A stretch of 34,661 nt of DNA from Chloroflexota bacterium (GTDB lineage: Bacteria; Chloroflexota; Anaerolineae; Promineifilales; Promineifilaceae), in the NCBI GenBank assembly GCA_024277135.1, contig JAJRVV010000062.1:1-34661 (forward strand), read 5' to 3'. The stretch's first letter is position 1. Each line of letters opens with the position of its first letter. Of the stretch, positions 7,426-14,870 are shown piece after piece. The position numbers were made by a program, and so were the translations under genes. Below the pieces are notes generated by a model. The model had not been told where the DNA came from. It ran no database searches and saw only the letters and a program-made list of their open reading frames with translations.

Positions 7426-9302
7426 ACAATCAACAGTCAACGGTTAACAATCAACAGTCAACAGTTAACGAGCAACAGTCAACAGTTAACGAGCAACAGT
7501 TAACGGTGGGAGGGAAGCTGCGGCAGGTGTGGGGGAACGGCCGTTGGATTGTGCGGCTGGTGCGGCAGACAGACCGGCGGCTGTTGTGGGGGTTGGTGGG
7601 GATGACGCTGGTGTTGAGCATCTTACCGGCGGCGCTGGCGGTGGTGGTGCGGGGGCTGGTGAATGAGGTGGCGGCCGTCCTCGCCGGCGAATCGGAGACG
7701 GCGGCGGGGCTGCTGTTATGGCTGGGGCTGGGGCTGGTGGTGACGTTGGTGGAGACGGTGGGTAACTTCATCAACCGTTACTTGGGTCAGCGGTTGAACG
7801 ACGAGCTGAATTTACGCATCACCGGCGATATTCTGGCGCACGCTGCCCGACTGGATGTGGCCTATTTTGAAAATTCTCGCTTCCAGGACATGATGGAGCG
7901 CGCCCAGCAGAACACGGCGCAGCGGTTCAGCCGGTTTGTCACTAATTCACTGGCGGTGGCGACGAATATGCTCCAGGTATTTTCTCTGACGGTGATTCTG
8001 GTGGTGATTGAGCCGCTGGTGGTGGTGGCGCTGGTTCCGTTGGCTGTGCCTTATCTCTGGTTCCAATGGCGGCTGGCGCAGGCGCGGTTTGCCAAGGAGG
8101 ACGGCCGTGCCACTCAACGACGATGGACGCGCTATTTTGTCTCCCGGCTCACCGGGCAGGCGCATGTGCCGGAGGCGAAATTGCTCAATTTGGGACCATT
8201 GCTTCGGCAAAAATTTTTTGAGCTGATGCGCCAGTTCCGCGACCAGGATCGGCAGATTTACCGGCGGGCTTTGTGGGGCAATTCGCTGTTTGCGGTGGTG
8301 TCGGCGACGGTGTTTTATGCTACGTTTGTCCGGGTCGCTTTCCGGGTGTTGGCCGGGGGGCTGACGATTGGGGATGTGGCGATTTATGGCGGGGCCACGG
8401 CCCGGCTGCGGACGGCGTTGGAGAGCGGTATCCAGGCGTTGACGGGGGCGATGGAGCAGACGTTGCACATCGCCAATTTGCAGGCATTTTTGGCGTTGGA
8501 ACCGGTGATGAAGCGGGACGGCCGTGCTCTTTCCCACAGCCGGGGCGAGATCGAGATGCAGGATGTCCGCTTCACCTACGACGGCGGCTCTCGTCCGGCG
8601 CTGCGCGGTGTTTCCCTGCACATCACGCCAGGAGAGACGGTGGCGATTGTGGGCGAAAATGGCGCTGGAAAAACGACGTTGGTCAAATTGTTGGCCCGGC
8701 TGTACCCGCCGGACTCAGGCCGGATTTTGTTTGACGGCGAGGATGTGAGGTCGCTGTCACTGGATGATTTATACAGCAAATTATCGTTTGTGTTCCAGCG
8801 GTTTGGCCGGTATGAGGCGACGGTCGGGGACAACATTGCCTATGGCAACTGGGAAAAATTGCTGGATGACGCCGGCCGAATTGAAGAAATTGCCCGGTTG
8901 GCTGGGGCGGAGGAGATGATTGCTGGGCTGCCAGATGGGTATGAGACCTTACTGGGCCGGATGTTTGGCGAGGTGACGCTCTCCAGCGGACAATGGCAAA
9001 AATTGGCGATTGCCCGCGCTTTTGCCCGCGATGCGTCGCTGTTGATTTTGGATGAACCGACGGCGAATCTGGACGCGCGGGCGGAATATCGTATTTTTAC
9101 CAATTTCCGCCAATTGGCGCAGGGGCGGACGACGATTTTGATTTCGCATCGTTTTTCCACGGTGAGTATGGCGGACCGGATTTTGGTGATGGCGGACGGC
9201 CGTATTGTGGAGCATGGCACGCATACTGAACTGCTTGAATTAGATGGCCATTATGCACGTTTGTATGAGTTACACCGGCGGCAATTGAATAGCATAAGTT
9301 AG
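7422..9302 (+). CDS. ABC exporter half-transporter (TMD-NBD fusion)
   Basis: A 626-aa polypeptide with an N-terminal membrane domain (hydrophobic segments from about residue 45 to 330) fused to a nucleotide-binding domain. Walker A GENGAGKT is at 411-418, signature LSSGQ at 520-524, Walker B LLILDEP at 540-546, and the H-loop is LISHRF. This is the MsbA-like exporter layout, expected to act as a dimer in the cytoplasmic membrane. Placed among glycosyltransferases it plausibly exports a glycan or glycolipid. I chose GTG at 7422 because it overlaps the upstream stop (GTGA) and has GGGGGA 8 bases before it. However, the next 84 bases are a 12-unit heptamer array translated as four copies of N-N/E-Q-Q-S/L-T-V, so GTG at 7506, just after the array, is a real alternative start. 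Confidence 0.88.
   Translation: MNNQQSTVNNQQSTVNEQQSTVNEQQLTVGGKLRQVWGNGRWIVRLVRQTDRRLLWGLVGMTLVLSILPAALAVVVRGLVNEVAAVLAGESETAAGLLLWLGLGLVVTLVETVGNFINRYLGQRLNDELNLRITGDILAHAARLDVAYFENSRFQDMMERAQQNTAQRFSRFVTNSLAVATNMLQVFSLTVILVVIEPLVVVALVPLAVPYLWFQWRLAQARFAKEDGRATQRRWTRYFVSRLTGQAHVPEAKLLNLGPLLRQKFFELMRQFRDQDRQIYRRALWGNSLFAVVSATVFYATFVRVAFRVLAGGLTIGDVAIYGGATARLRTALESGIQALTGAMEQTLHIANLQAFLALEPVMKRDGRALSHSRGEIEMQDVRFTYDGGSRPALRGVSLHITPGETVAIVGENGAGKTTLVKLLARLYPPDSGRILFDGEDVRSLSLDDLYSKLSFVFQRFGRYEATVGDNIAYGNWEKLLDDAGRIEEIARLAGAEEMIAGLPDGYETLLGRMFGEVTLSSGQWQKLAIARAFARDASLLILDEPTANLDARAEYRIFTNFRQLAQGRTTILISHRFSTVSMADRILVMADGRIVEHGTHTELLELDGHYARLYELHRRQLNSIS
7425..7508 (+). repeat. Heptamer array inside a coding region
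   Basis: Twelve consecutive 7-bp units of the form AAC-R-R-T/C-Y (AACAATC, AACAGTC, AACGGTT and variants). Three units make 21 bp, so the array reads as a 7-residue protein repeat (NNQQSTV twice, then NEQQSTV, NEQQLTV). It lies exactly at the junction between the glycosyltransferase stop and the ABC transporter body, which is where intergenic arrays sit elsewhere in this window. Confidence 0.9.
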
Positions 9303-9345
9303 TTTTCACTTTCACGTGAAATCAATATTGAAAGCTGAGTTACGT

Positions 9346-10197
9346 ATGAATCCATTTATGAAACTGGATGCCTCGCCCATATTTATCGTTGGCGCTGCTC
9401 GTTCAGGAACGACCTGGGTAAATGATATTTTTGCGGCTCACCCGCACGTCGCCAGTATTCGGGAATCATGGCTGTTCTCTCGGAATAATGGTTTAGGAAC
9501 GTTATTGGTTGATTCTCATCGTTGGTCTGAATCCCCGCAAGGATTAGGTCGTATCCTGGAGCGAGAAAAACTAATTGAGCTTATCCGTCAGTTTTCGTGT
9601 GAAATATTGTCTGAGGCTATCGGCCCCAATCACCGGTTTTTAGTGGAAAAGAGTCCGTCTCACTTATTTACGATGTCGTTCATCAATGAAATATTTCCTA
9701 ATGCAAAATTTATTCATGTGATCCGAGATGGCAGGGATGTTACCGTTTCTGTTTTGGCGGCAACGAAATCGTGGATGCCTAACTGGAAAAAAACTTTTGG
9801 GGCCTCAATTTCTACGTCAGCGCATTCCTGGAATCATGCTGTGAAACGCGCAAAACGGGATGGGCAGAAATTCGGCAGCCGTTTCATGGAAATTCGTTAT
9901 GAGAAACTTCATCAAGACCCATTTTTCGGTTACCGAGGGCTGTTTGATTTTTCAGGCATCCCCTACGACGATGAGATTTTAAATTATGTTTATGAAAAAA
10001 CGGATTTTTCAAGAAATTACAAAATGAATGAAGTTGGTTTTCGTAGAGGGGGGCGAATCGGAGATTGGCGATCACGTTTTAATATTGCCGATGCCTGGAA
10101 CTTTAATCGGATAGCCGGTGAAACCTTAGCATCCCTTGGATATGTTACTTCATCTTCATGGTGGCTGGGCCAGATTAGACGGACGAGGATCAAATGA
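9346..10197 (+). CDS. Sulfotransferase family protein (PAPS-dependent)
   Basis: About 283 aa. The N-terminal GAARSGTTW (16-24) after a hydrophobic strand matches the 5'-phosphosulfate loop of PAPS sulfotransferases. The FIHVIRDGRDVTVSV stretch (122-136) matches the 3'-phosphate-binding segment with conserved Arg and Ser. It probably transfers sulfate from PAPS to a sugar or lipid of the exported glycan. ATG at 9346 was chosen over the upstream GTG at 9316 because family members start close to the PAPS loop; neither start has a strong ribosome site. The gene overlaps the next one by ATGA. It is visibly AT-richer than its neighbours and contains no ACGGCCGT, suggesting recent acquisition together with the next gene. 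Confidence 0.82.
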   Translation: MNPFMKLDASPIFIVGAARSGTTWVNDIFAAHPHVASIRESWLFSRNNGLGTLLVDSHRWSESPQGLGRILEREKLIELIRQFSCEILSEAIGPNHRFLVEKSPSHLFTMSFINEIFPNAKFIHVIRDGRDVTVSVLAATKSWMPNWKKTFGASISTSAHSWNHAVKRAKRDGQKFGSRFMEIRYEKLHQDPFFGYRGLFDFSGIPYDDEILNYVYEKTDFSRNYKMNEVGFRRGGRIGDWRSRFNIADAWNFNRIAGETLASLGYVTSSSWWLGQIRRTRIK

Positions 10198-10964
10198 TTA
10201 CGATGGCGATGTTTAGCCATATTCTCCTCACAAGATTTAATACCAGGACTTCGAATCGTCCGGCTCCTGATTCCAGGTGGTTGGCGCATCGGTTTGATTT
10301 ATTTGACAAATATACCTTCCCCTCTGTGAGAAACCAGAGCAATTTAAATTTCATTTGGTTGGTATTTTTTGACTCTGAGACCCCAATTGAATTTCGGGGC
10401 AAGATTGCGACTTATGCTCAATGGGAAAAATTCGTTCCATGTTTTATTGATGAGTTGGAAATTGGATTAGATGCACCTCAGGTTGTTTCACCGTTTGTCA
10501 GGGATAATATTCACCCTGACTCAAAATACCTCATCACCACCCGAATTGATAATGATGATGCTGTCAGCATTGACTTCATCGAAAGTGTTCAACACGAATT
10601 TTCGGAGCAGCCGTTTGAGTTTGTAAATTTTTTGAATGGTTATGCTCTTTGTAAAAAGAAATTGTACCGAAAGCGTGGTGACTCAAACCCATTTTTAAGC
10701 CTGATTGAACTGATTGATGACTTGAGAACGGTTTGGTATCAGGCACATCGAAAAGTCAATCAGGTTGGGAAGGTTCGACAAATTAAAAGTAAGCCCATGT
10801 GGTTGCAGGTCATTCATGGAAAAAACGTCAGCAACAAAGTCCTTATGCCTAATATGAGGGTGCCGTTGCAGAGGCTGGGTCAAGATTTCCAACTTGGTTT
10901 TTCCTTGGATGCCGGCTCAGAGAATTTGTTTTTTTACGATTGGACAATAAGAAGAGAAAGTTAA
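10194..10964 (+). CDS. Putative rhamnosyltransferase family glycosyltransferase
   Basis: A 256-aa cytoplasmic protein. The opening HILLTRFN, the WLVFFD strand (55-60) and TTRIDNDDAV (RIDNDD at 117-122) resemble the 'putative rhamnosyl transferase' family of small GT-A-like enzymes, in which the Asp cluster would coordinate the nucleotide sugar. ATG at 10194 overlaps the sulfotransferase stop (ATGA) and has GAGGA 4 bases upstream, so translation is probably coupled. Base composition is AT-rich, with lysine- and asparagine-rich codon choice unlike the flanking glycosyltransferases, and no ACGGCCGT. The family assignment rests on recalled motifs; the donor sugar is not proved. Confidence 0.65.
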   Translation: MITMAMFSHILLTRFNTRTSNRPAPDSRWLAHRFDLFDKYTFPSVRNQSNLNFIWLVFFDSETPIEFRGKIATYAQWEKFVPCFIDELEIGLDAPQVVSPFVRDNIHPDSKYLITTRIDNDDAVSIDFIESVQHEFSEQPFEFVNFLNGYALCKKKLYRKRGDSNPFLSLIELIDDLRTVWYQAHRKVNQVGKVRQIKSKPMWLQVIHGKNVSNKVLMPNMRVPLQRLGQDFQLGFSLDAGSENLFFYDWTIRRES

Positions 10965-11019
10965 AACTGAAAATACGAAAGCGGCTTAGAAGATTGAAGA
11001 TAACCAAGTGATATCAGTT

Positions 11020-11910
11020 ATGCAATTTAGCATCATTATTCCTACCCGGAACCGACCGCAGTTGCTAGCGCGATGCCTGGAGAGCCTGACTCGATTGGAG
11101 TATGCGGCGGAGCGGTGGGAGGTGATTGTGGTGAATGATGGCGGGTTGGATTGGCGCGCGGCCGCCTCGCCTCCACTGCTCGCCTCTCTGCCCATCCAAA
11201 CCCATGCCATCCCCCACGCCGGGCCGGCGGCGGCGCGGAATGCGGGGGCGGCGCTGGCGCGCGGCCGTTACCTGGCCTTCACCGATGATGATTGTGCCGT
11301 GTCGCCCGATTGGCTGACGCAGTTGGCGGCCGGGTTTGGGCAAACGGGGGCGCAAGCCGTGGGCGGTCAGACGCAAAATCCGTATCCCGACAGTGGGGCG
11401 GCGGCGGCGGCGCAACTGCTGGTTGATTTTTTATACACCCATCTGCAGACGGCGGCTGGCTGTCCATTGTTGCTGGTGGCGAATAATGCGGTGTATGAGA
11501 CGGCCGTGTTCCGCCAGATTGGCGGTTATGATCCTGCTTTTCGGCTGGCGGCGGCGGAAGATTGGGAGATTGGCTACCGGCTGTTGACGGCCGGGTGGCG
11601 GCAGGCGTATTTTGCGGCGGCGCAGGTGACGCATTATCACCGGCAGACGTGGGGCGGCCACTTTCGGCAGCAGTTCCGCTACGGTCGGGGGGGGCATTTG
11701 TTGGATAGCCGCATCCCGACCGCTCCGTTACAATTGTCAAAGCGACGTCCGTTTTACCCAGCTTTACTTTGTTACCTGAAGAGAAAACAGGCGCCGCTGC
11801 CCGTCGTCGCCGGCATCATCGTGGGACAGGCGGCGTACCGATTGGGTAAATGGAGACAATTTTTACAGAAAGCGAGGGGCGTGCCGGAAACGGCCGTGTC
11901 CGGTAAATGA
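11020..11910 (+). CDS. Family 2 glycosyltransferase
   Basis: About 296 aa with a GT-A fold. FSIIIPTRNR opens the nucleotide-binding strand, VIVVNDGG follows at 36-42, AGPAAARNAG at 67-76 and the metal-binding TDDD is at 88-91. EDWEIGYR in the second half supplies the usual acidic pair near the catalytic base. A GTG 12 bases upstream (11008) is an alternative start; ATG at 11020 fits the family N-terminus better. Base composition returns to GC-rich and the ACGGCCGT octamer reappears, unlike the two genes before it. It overlaps the next gene by ATGA. Probably adds one sugar in surface-glycan assembly. Confidence 0.88.
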   Translation: MQFSIIIPTRNRPQLLARCLESLTRLEYAAERWEVIVVNDGGLDWRAAASPPLLASLPIQTHAIPHAGPAAARNAGAALARGRYLAFTDDDCAVSPDWLTQLAAGFGQTGAQAVGGQTQNPYPDSGAAAAAQLLVDFLYTHLQTAAGCPLLLVANNAVYETAVFRQIGGYDPAFRLAAAEDWEIGYRLLTAGWRQAYFAAAQVTHYHRQTWGGHFRQQFRYGRGGHLLDSRIPTAPLQLSKRRPFYPALLCYLKRKQAPLPVVAGIIVGQAAYRLGKWRQFLQKARGVPETAVSGK

Positions 11911-12857
11911 GCGAAAATCATCCATTCATCTCCGTCATCATTCCCACCTATGCCCGCAACGGCCAGGTGACGAAAGGGCTGCACGCCTTTACACAGCAGC
12001 AGTATCCGCGTGACCGGTTTGAAATCATCATCGTCAATGACGGCAGCCCGGAGCCGTTAGCGCCGCTGTGCCAACCATTCTGTGACCAGCTTGACATCAA
12101 ATTGGTCCAGCAGGCGAATGCCGGCCCGGCGGTGGCCCGGAATACTGGCGCGGCGCAAGCCCGGGGCGAGATATTTGCCTTTACAGATGATGATTGCCGC
12201 CCTGATCCATATTGGCTGAGTGATTTGGCTGATTGTTGTCGCCAATTTCCTCACCACGCCATTGGCGGTCACACCATTAATGTGTTGGCGGATAATCCTT
12301 ATGCAACCGCCAGCCAACTGCTAGTTCAGTATCTTTACCAGCATTACAACGCCAACCGCCCCGGCGCTCGTTTCTTTACGACTAACAATCTGGCGGTTCC
12401 GGCTCATCAGTTTTGGCAGATGGGGGGATTTCATTTGAGAATGCCTTTGGCGGCTGGCGAAGATAGGGAGTTTTGTGATCGGTGGCTGCATCATGGTTTT
12501 GAGATGCATTATGCCGACCGAGCCATCATCAACCATGCCCACCCGCTGACGTTTGTCTCGTATTGGCAGCAGCATTTACGATACGGCCGTGGCGCCTGCC
12601 ACTTTCATCTTATACGCAGCCAACGATACACAGGCAGTATCCAGCTTGAGCCACTCTCCTTTTATGTGCGTTTGTTGTTGTATCCCTGGCAAAAAAAGAG
12701 GGGGAGAAAAGCTTTAACATTGGCGGTATTGCTTACCATTTCCCAGGCAGCCAATGCGCTGGGATTCATCTGGCAGCGATTGCGCACCAATCCCAATCAG
12801 CTAGAACTTCCCGAAAACCACTTTGGAGACAGCGGTGATTTGGCACATAGACTGTGA
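11907..12857 (+). CDS. Family 2 glycosyltransferase
   Basis: A 316-aa GT-A enzyme closely related in layout to the gene before it: ISVIIPTYAR (8-17), IIVNDGS (41-47), NAGPAVARNTGAA (71-83), TDDD at 93-96, then GEDREFCDRW in the second half. A basic, hydrophobic C-terminal part (about 250-300) may lie against the membrane. The start ATG overlaps the preceding stop. This is the last gene of the plus-strand glycan cluster; the downstream sequence shows no clear terminator and faces the convergent sufT. Confidence 0.87.
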   Translation: MSENHPFISVIIPTYARNGQVTKGLHAFTQQQYPRDRFEIIIVNDGSPEPLAPLCQPFCDQLDIKLVQQANAGPAVARNTGAAQARGEIFAFTDDDCRPDPYWLSDLADCCRQFPHHAIGGHTINVLADNPYATASQLLVQYLYQHYNANRPGARFFTTNNLAVPAHQFWQMGGFHLRMPLAAGEDREFCDRWLHHGFEMHYADRAIINHAHPLTFVSYWQQHLRYGRGACHFHLIRSQRYTGSIQLEPLSFYVRLLLYPWQKKRGRKALTLAVLLTISQAANALGFIWQRLRTNPNQLELPENHFGDSGDLAHRL

Positions 12858-12922
12858 TGGCTCTTTGGGAATTCGTGGGGTTTTGGGTAGCGGGTGGCGT
12901 GTTTAGATTGAATCAGGTTGGG

Positions 12923-13228
12923 CTAAAAGAGTCCCCAGTCCCCGCCGGCTCCTTCTTCCATCATGGATGGATCCCATAACTCTGTGCCGATTTTGACGGA
13001 AGCGCCGCCGCTCATCACCTTTGAGCCAACCGTGCGTACCTGCTCGATGATCTGTGGCCCATAGGGGCAAAACGGCGTGGTCAAAATCATGGTGATTTCG
13101 GCGTTGTCTTCATCTTCATTAATGTCCATGCTCCGCACTAATCCCAATTCGACGATATTCAAGCCGATTTCCGGGTCAATGACTGTGCGCAAAGATTCAA
13201 GGAGTTCCTCTTCTTTATTATCGACCAT
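12923..13228 (-). CDS. sufT: SufT / MIP18-like (DUF59) Fe-S assembly protein
   Basis: A 101-aa DUF59 protein. VIDPEIGLNIVELGLVR is the family signature, and TTPFCPYG carries the conserved Cys seen in MIP18/SufT proteins that help deliver Fe-S clusters. The start is ATG with AGGAAGAGGAAA directly upstream; an in-frame TTG 15 bases earlier lies within that ribosome site and is not the start. It follows the SufR-like gene by 18 bp on the same strand, so they form a two-gene unit divergent from sufCBDSU. It ends in a short acidic-glycine tail. Cytoplasmic; a cluster maturation role is inferred from family and neighbours. Confidence 0.88.
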   Translation of the reverse strand: MVDNKEEELLESLRTVIDPEIGLNIVELGLVRSMDINEDEDNAEITMILTTPFCPYGPQIIEQVRTVGSKVMSGGASVKIGTELWDPSMMEEGAGGDWGLF

Positions 13229-13246
13229 TTTCCTCTTCCTCAAAAA

Positions 13247-13879
13247 TCAGGGTGCAAATGTGAACTGACAGCAGTTGTCGCCCTCTAACATACATCGCTG
13301 GCGATGTATGGGGGTTTCCAGAACGCTGACTACCAATTCCTTATCTAATGTACATATCTCAGCATGGGCGCTGCCTAAAGAGTAGTAAGGGCAACTGTAT
13401 TCGGTCAAGAAATATTCGTCGTTGATTTTCTCCCATTGGGCCATAAACCCTTCTTCGGAGAGCAGGTTGACCAAATAGGTAAGCCTCTGCTCGAAAGAGA
13501 GGCCGCCAAAGTGAGGTCGGTGTTCGTTGACGATGTTGCGCACGATGCCGTTGAAAATTTCTTGTACTTGTTCGGCGGGCATCTGCTCTTTCATTTCTTC
13601 TAGCAGTCGGTTGGTGAGGCGAACGTACTTGCGGGGGAATAGTTCCAGCCCTTTTTCGCTGAGGTTGTATAGGTAATACGGCCGTCCTACCTTTCGCCGC
13701 ACACTCGTTACCTCAACCAGGTTGTTTGCCTGGAGCGCGTTTAAGTGATGCCGCACCGTCACCGGAGAGACATCGGCAATTTGCGCCAAGTCATCTACTT
13801 TGGCTTGATTCAAAGTTTTAAGCGCTTCTAAAATTATTTCCCGGGTACTTTGCTTCCCCTTGCTCGTTACAGGTTTCAA
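13247..13879 (-). CDS. sufR: SufR-like winged-helix Fe-S transcriptional regulator
   Basis: A 210-aa DNA-binding regulator. The N-terminal winged helix (about 10-75) includes ADVSPVTVRHHLNAL as recognition helix and KVGRPYYLYNL as wing. The C-terminal half carries five Cys: C163, C176, C196, C203 and C204. C163-x12-C176 matches the first spacing recalled for cyanobacterial SufR, which binds a [4Fe-4S] cluster and represses suf; the later spacings differ. The start is TTG at 13879 with GGAGAGG 8 bases upstream. The gene is transcribed away from sufC from its own near-consensus promoter at 13908-13936, with an AT-rich dyad between the two promoters. Inferred role: when apo, release suf; when holo, repress both directions. 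Confidence 0.85.
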   Translation of the reverse strand: MKPVTSKGKQSTREIILEALKTLNQAKVDDLAQIADVSPVTVRHHLNALQANNLVEVTSVRRKVGRPYYLYNLSEKGLELFPRKYVRLTNRLLEEMKEQMPAEQVQEIFNGIVRNIVNEHRPHFGGLSFEQRLTYLVNLLSEEGFMAQWEKINDEYFLTEYSCPYYSLGSAHAEICTLDKELVVSVLETPIHRQRCMLEGDNCCQFTFAP

Positions 13880-13907
13880 GATACAATCCTCTCCAGATTA
13901 GGCCAGA

Positions 13908-13936
13908 ATTATAGCAATCCCAATGCAAATTGTCAA
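13908..13936 (-). promoter_or_regulatory. sigma-70-type promoter of sufR-sufT
   Basis: On the minus strand TTGACA (13936-13931) is followed, after 17 bp, by TATAAT (13913-13908). Both hexamers match consensus exactly with ideal spacing. The predicted start is about 20 bases upstream of the sufR TTG, leaving just enough room for its GGAGAGG ribosome site. Confidence 0.85.
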
Positions 13937-13975
13937 TTTTATTATTTTTATTATTATTATGATAATAATTTTGAC
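13932..13975. promoter_or_regulatory. AT-rich dyad between divergent suf promoters (candidate SufR operator)
   Basis: Arms 13932-13945 and 13962-13975 are inverted copies matching at 12 of 14 positions and include both -35 boxes. Inside lies an exact 8-bp-arm palindrome, ATTATTAT-G-ATAATAAT (13953-13969). A dimeric regulator bound here would cover both -35 elements and control sufR-sufT and sufCBDSU together. Assignment to SufR is inference from position. Confidence 0.6.
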
Positions 13976-13999
13976 TGTGTGATTAGATTTTGTTATAAT
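13971..13999 (+). promoter_or_regulatory. sigma-70-type promoter of the suf operon
   Basis: TTGACT at 13971-13976, a 17-bp spacer, then TATAAT at 13994-13999. The predicted transcript starts near 14006, giving a leader of about 70 bases before sufC. It mirrors the sufR promoter across the central dyad. Confidence 0.85.
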
Positions 14000-14077
14000 G
14001 CGGGCAGGTTAAGAGCCACATCAGGCAGCTCAAAGCCCATTGTTTTCTACTTGATCAAATAAATAGGATAGGAGTAA

Positions 14078-14869
14078 GTGAGTCAGATGACTGCTGCTTT
14101 AGAAATTAAGAACCTTCACGCTTCTATAAATGACCAGGAAATCTTGAAAGGGATTAACCTACTGGTTAAACAGGGGGAAATTCATGCCCTGATGGGGCCA
14201 AACGGCTCCGGGAAAAGTACGTTGGCCTATACGCTGGCGGGCCATCCAGCCTATGAAGCCACGGCCGGGGAAGTGATTTTCGACGGCCGTGATTTGCTGG
14301 AGTTGGCGGCGGACGAGCGGGCGCGCGCCGGTTTGTTCCTGGCATTTCAGTATCCGGTGGCAGTGCCCGGGGTGACGTTGGCCAAGTTTTTGCGTCAGGC
14401 GATCAATTCTCGTTATCAGGCGGGTGATCCGGACAGCAAAGGGATTTCTATCCCGGCATTTCGTCGTTTGCTGAAGGAGAAGATGAGCCTGCTGGATATG
14501 GACCAGAAGTTTGCCGGGCGGTATCTGAATGATGGTTTTTCCGGCGGTGAAAAGAAGCGGGCCGAGATTTTGCAAATGGCGACGCTGGAACCGAAAATTT
14601 CCATCATGGATGAGACGGATTCGGGGCTGGATATTGACGCGCTGCGGATCGTGGCCCAAGGAGCAGCCAGCCTGCGCGACTCGATTAACATGGGCACGCT
14701 GGTCATCACCCATTATCAGCGGATTTTGAATTATATCAAGCCGGATTACGTGCATATCATGTTGGACGGCCGTATCGTCGAAAGCGGCGGCTCTGAACTG
14801 GCACATAAACTGGAAGCAAGCGGTTACGACTGGATTCGGGAAAAGTACGGGACAGCCGAGGAGGCCTAA
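14078..14869 (+). CDS. sufC: SufC, Fe-S assembly ATPase
   Basis: A 263-aa cytoplasmic ABC-type ATPase that powers the SufBCD scaffold. Walker A GPNGSGKS is at 40-47, Q-loop FQYP at 90-93, signature SGGEK at 155-159, and MDETDSGLD at 177-185 is the SufC-typical Walker B. ITHYQRIL replaces the standard H-loop context, as usual in SufC. The length is normal for the family. The start is GTG at 14078 with AGGA and AGGAG upstream; ATG at 14087 is possible. First gene of the suf operon; its TAA is one base from the sufB ATG, and GAGG for sufB lies inside its 3' end. Confidence 0.97.
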   Translation: MSQMTAALEIKNLHASINDQEILKGINLLVKQGEIHALMGPNGSGKSTLAYTLAGHPAYEATAGEVIFDGRDLLELAADERARAGLFLAFQYPVAVPGVTLAKFLRQAINSRYQAGDPDSKGISIPAFRRLLKEKMSLLDMDQKFAGRYLNDGFSGGEKKRAEILQMATLEPKISIMDETDSGLDIDALRIVAQGAASLRDSINMGTLVITHYQRILNYIKPDYVHIMLDGRIVESGGSELAHKLEASGYDWIREKYGTAEEA

Positions 14870-14870
14870 A

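Noticed and set aside
12858..12922. Bidirectional terminator between the convergent GT2 and sufT genes
   Set aside because: No stem with a T-tract is visible in the 65-bp gap on either strand.
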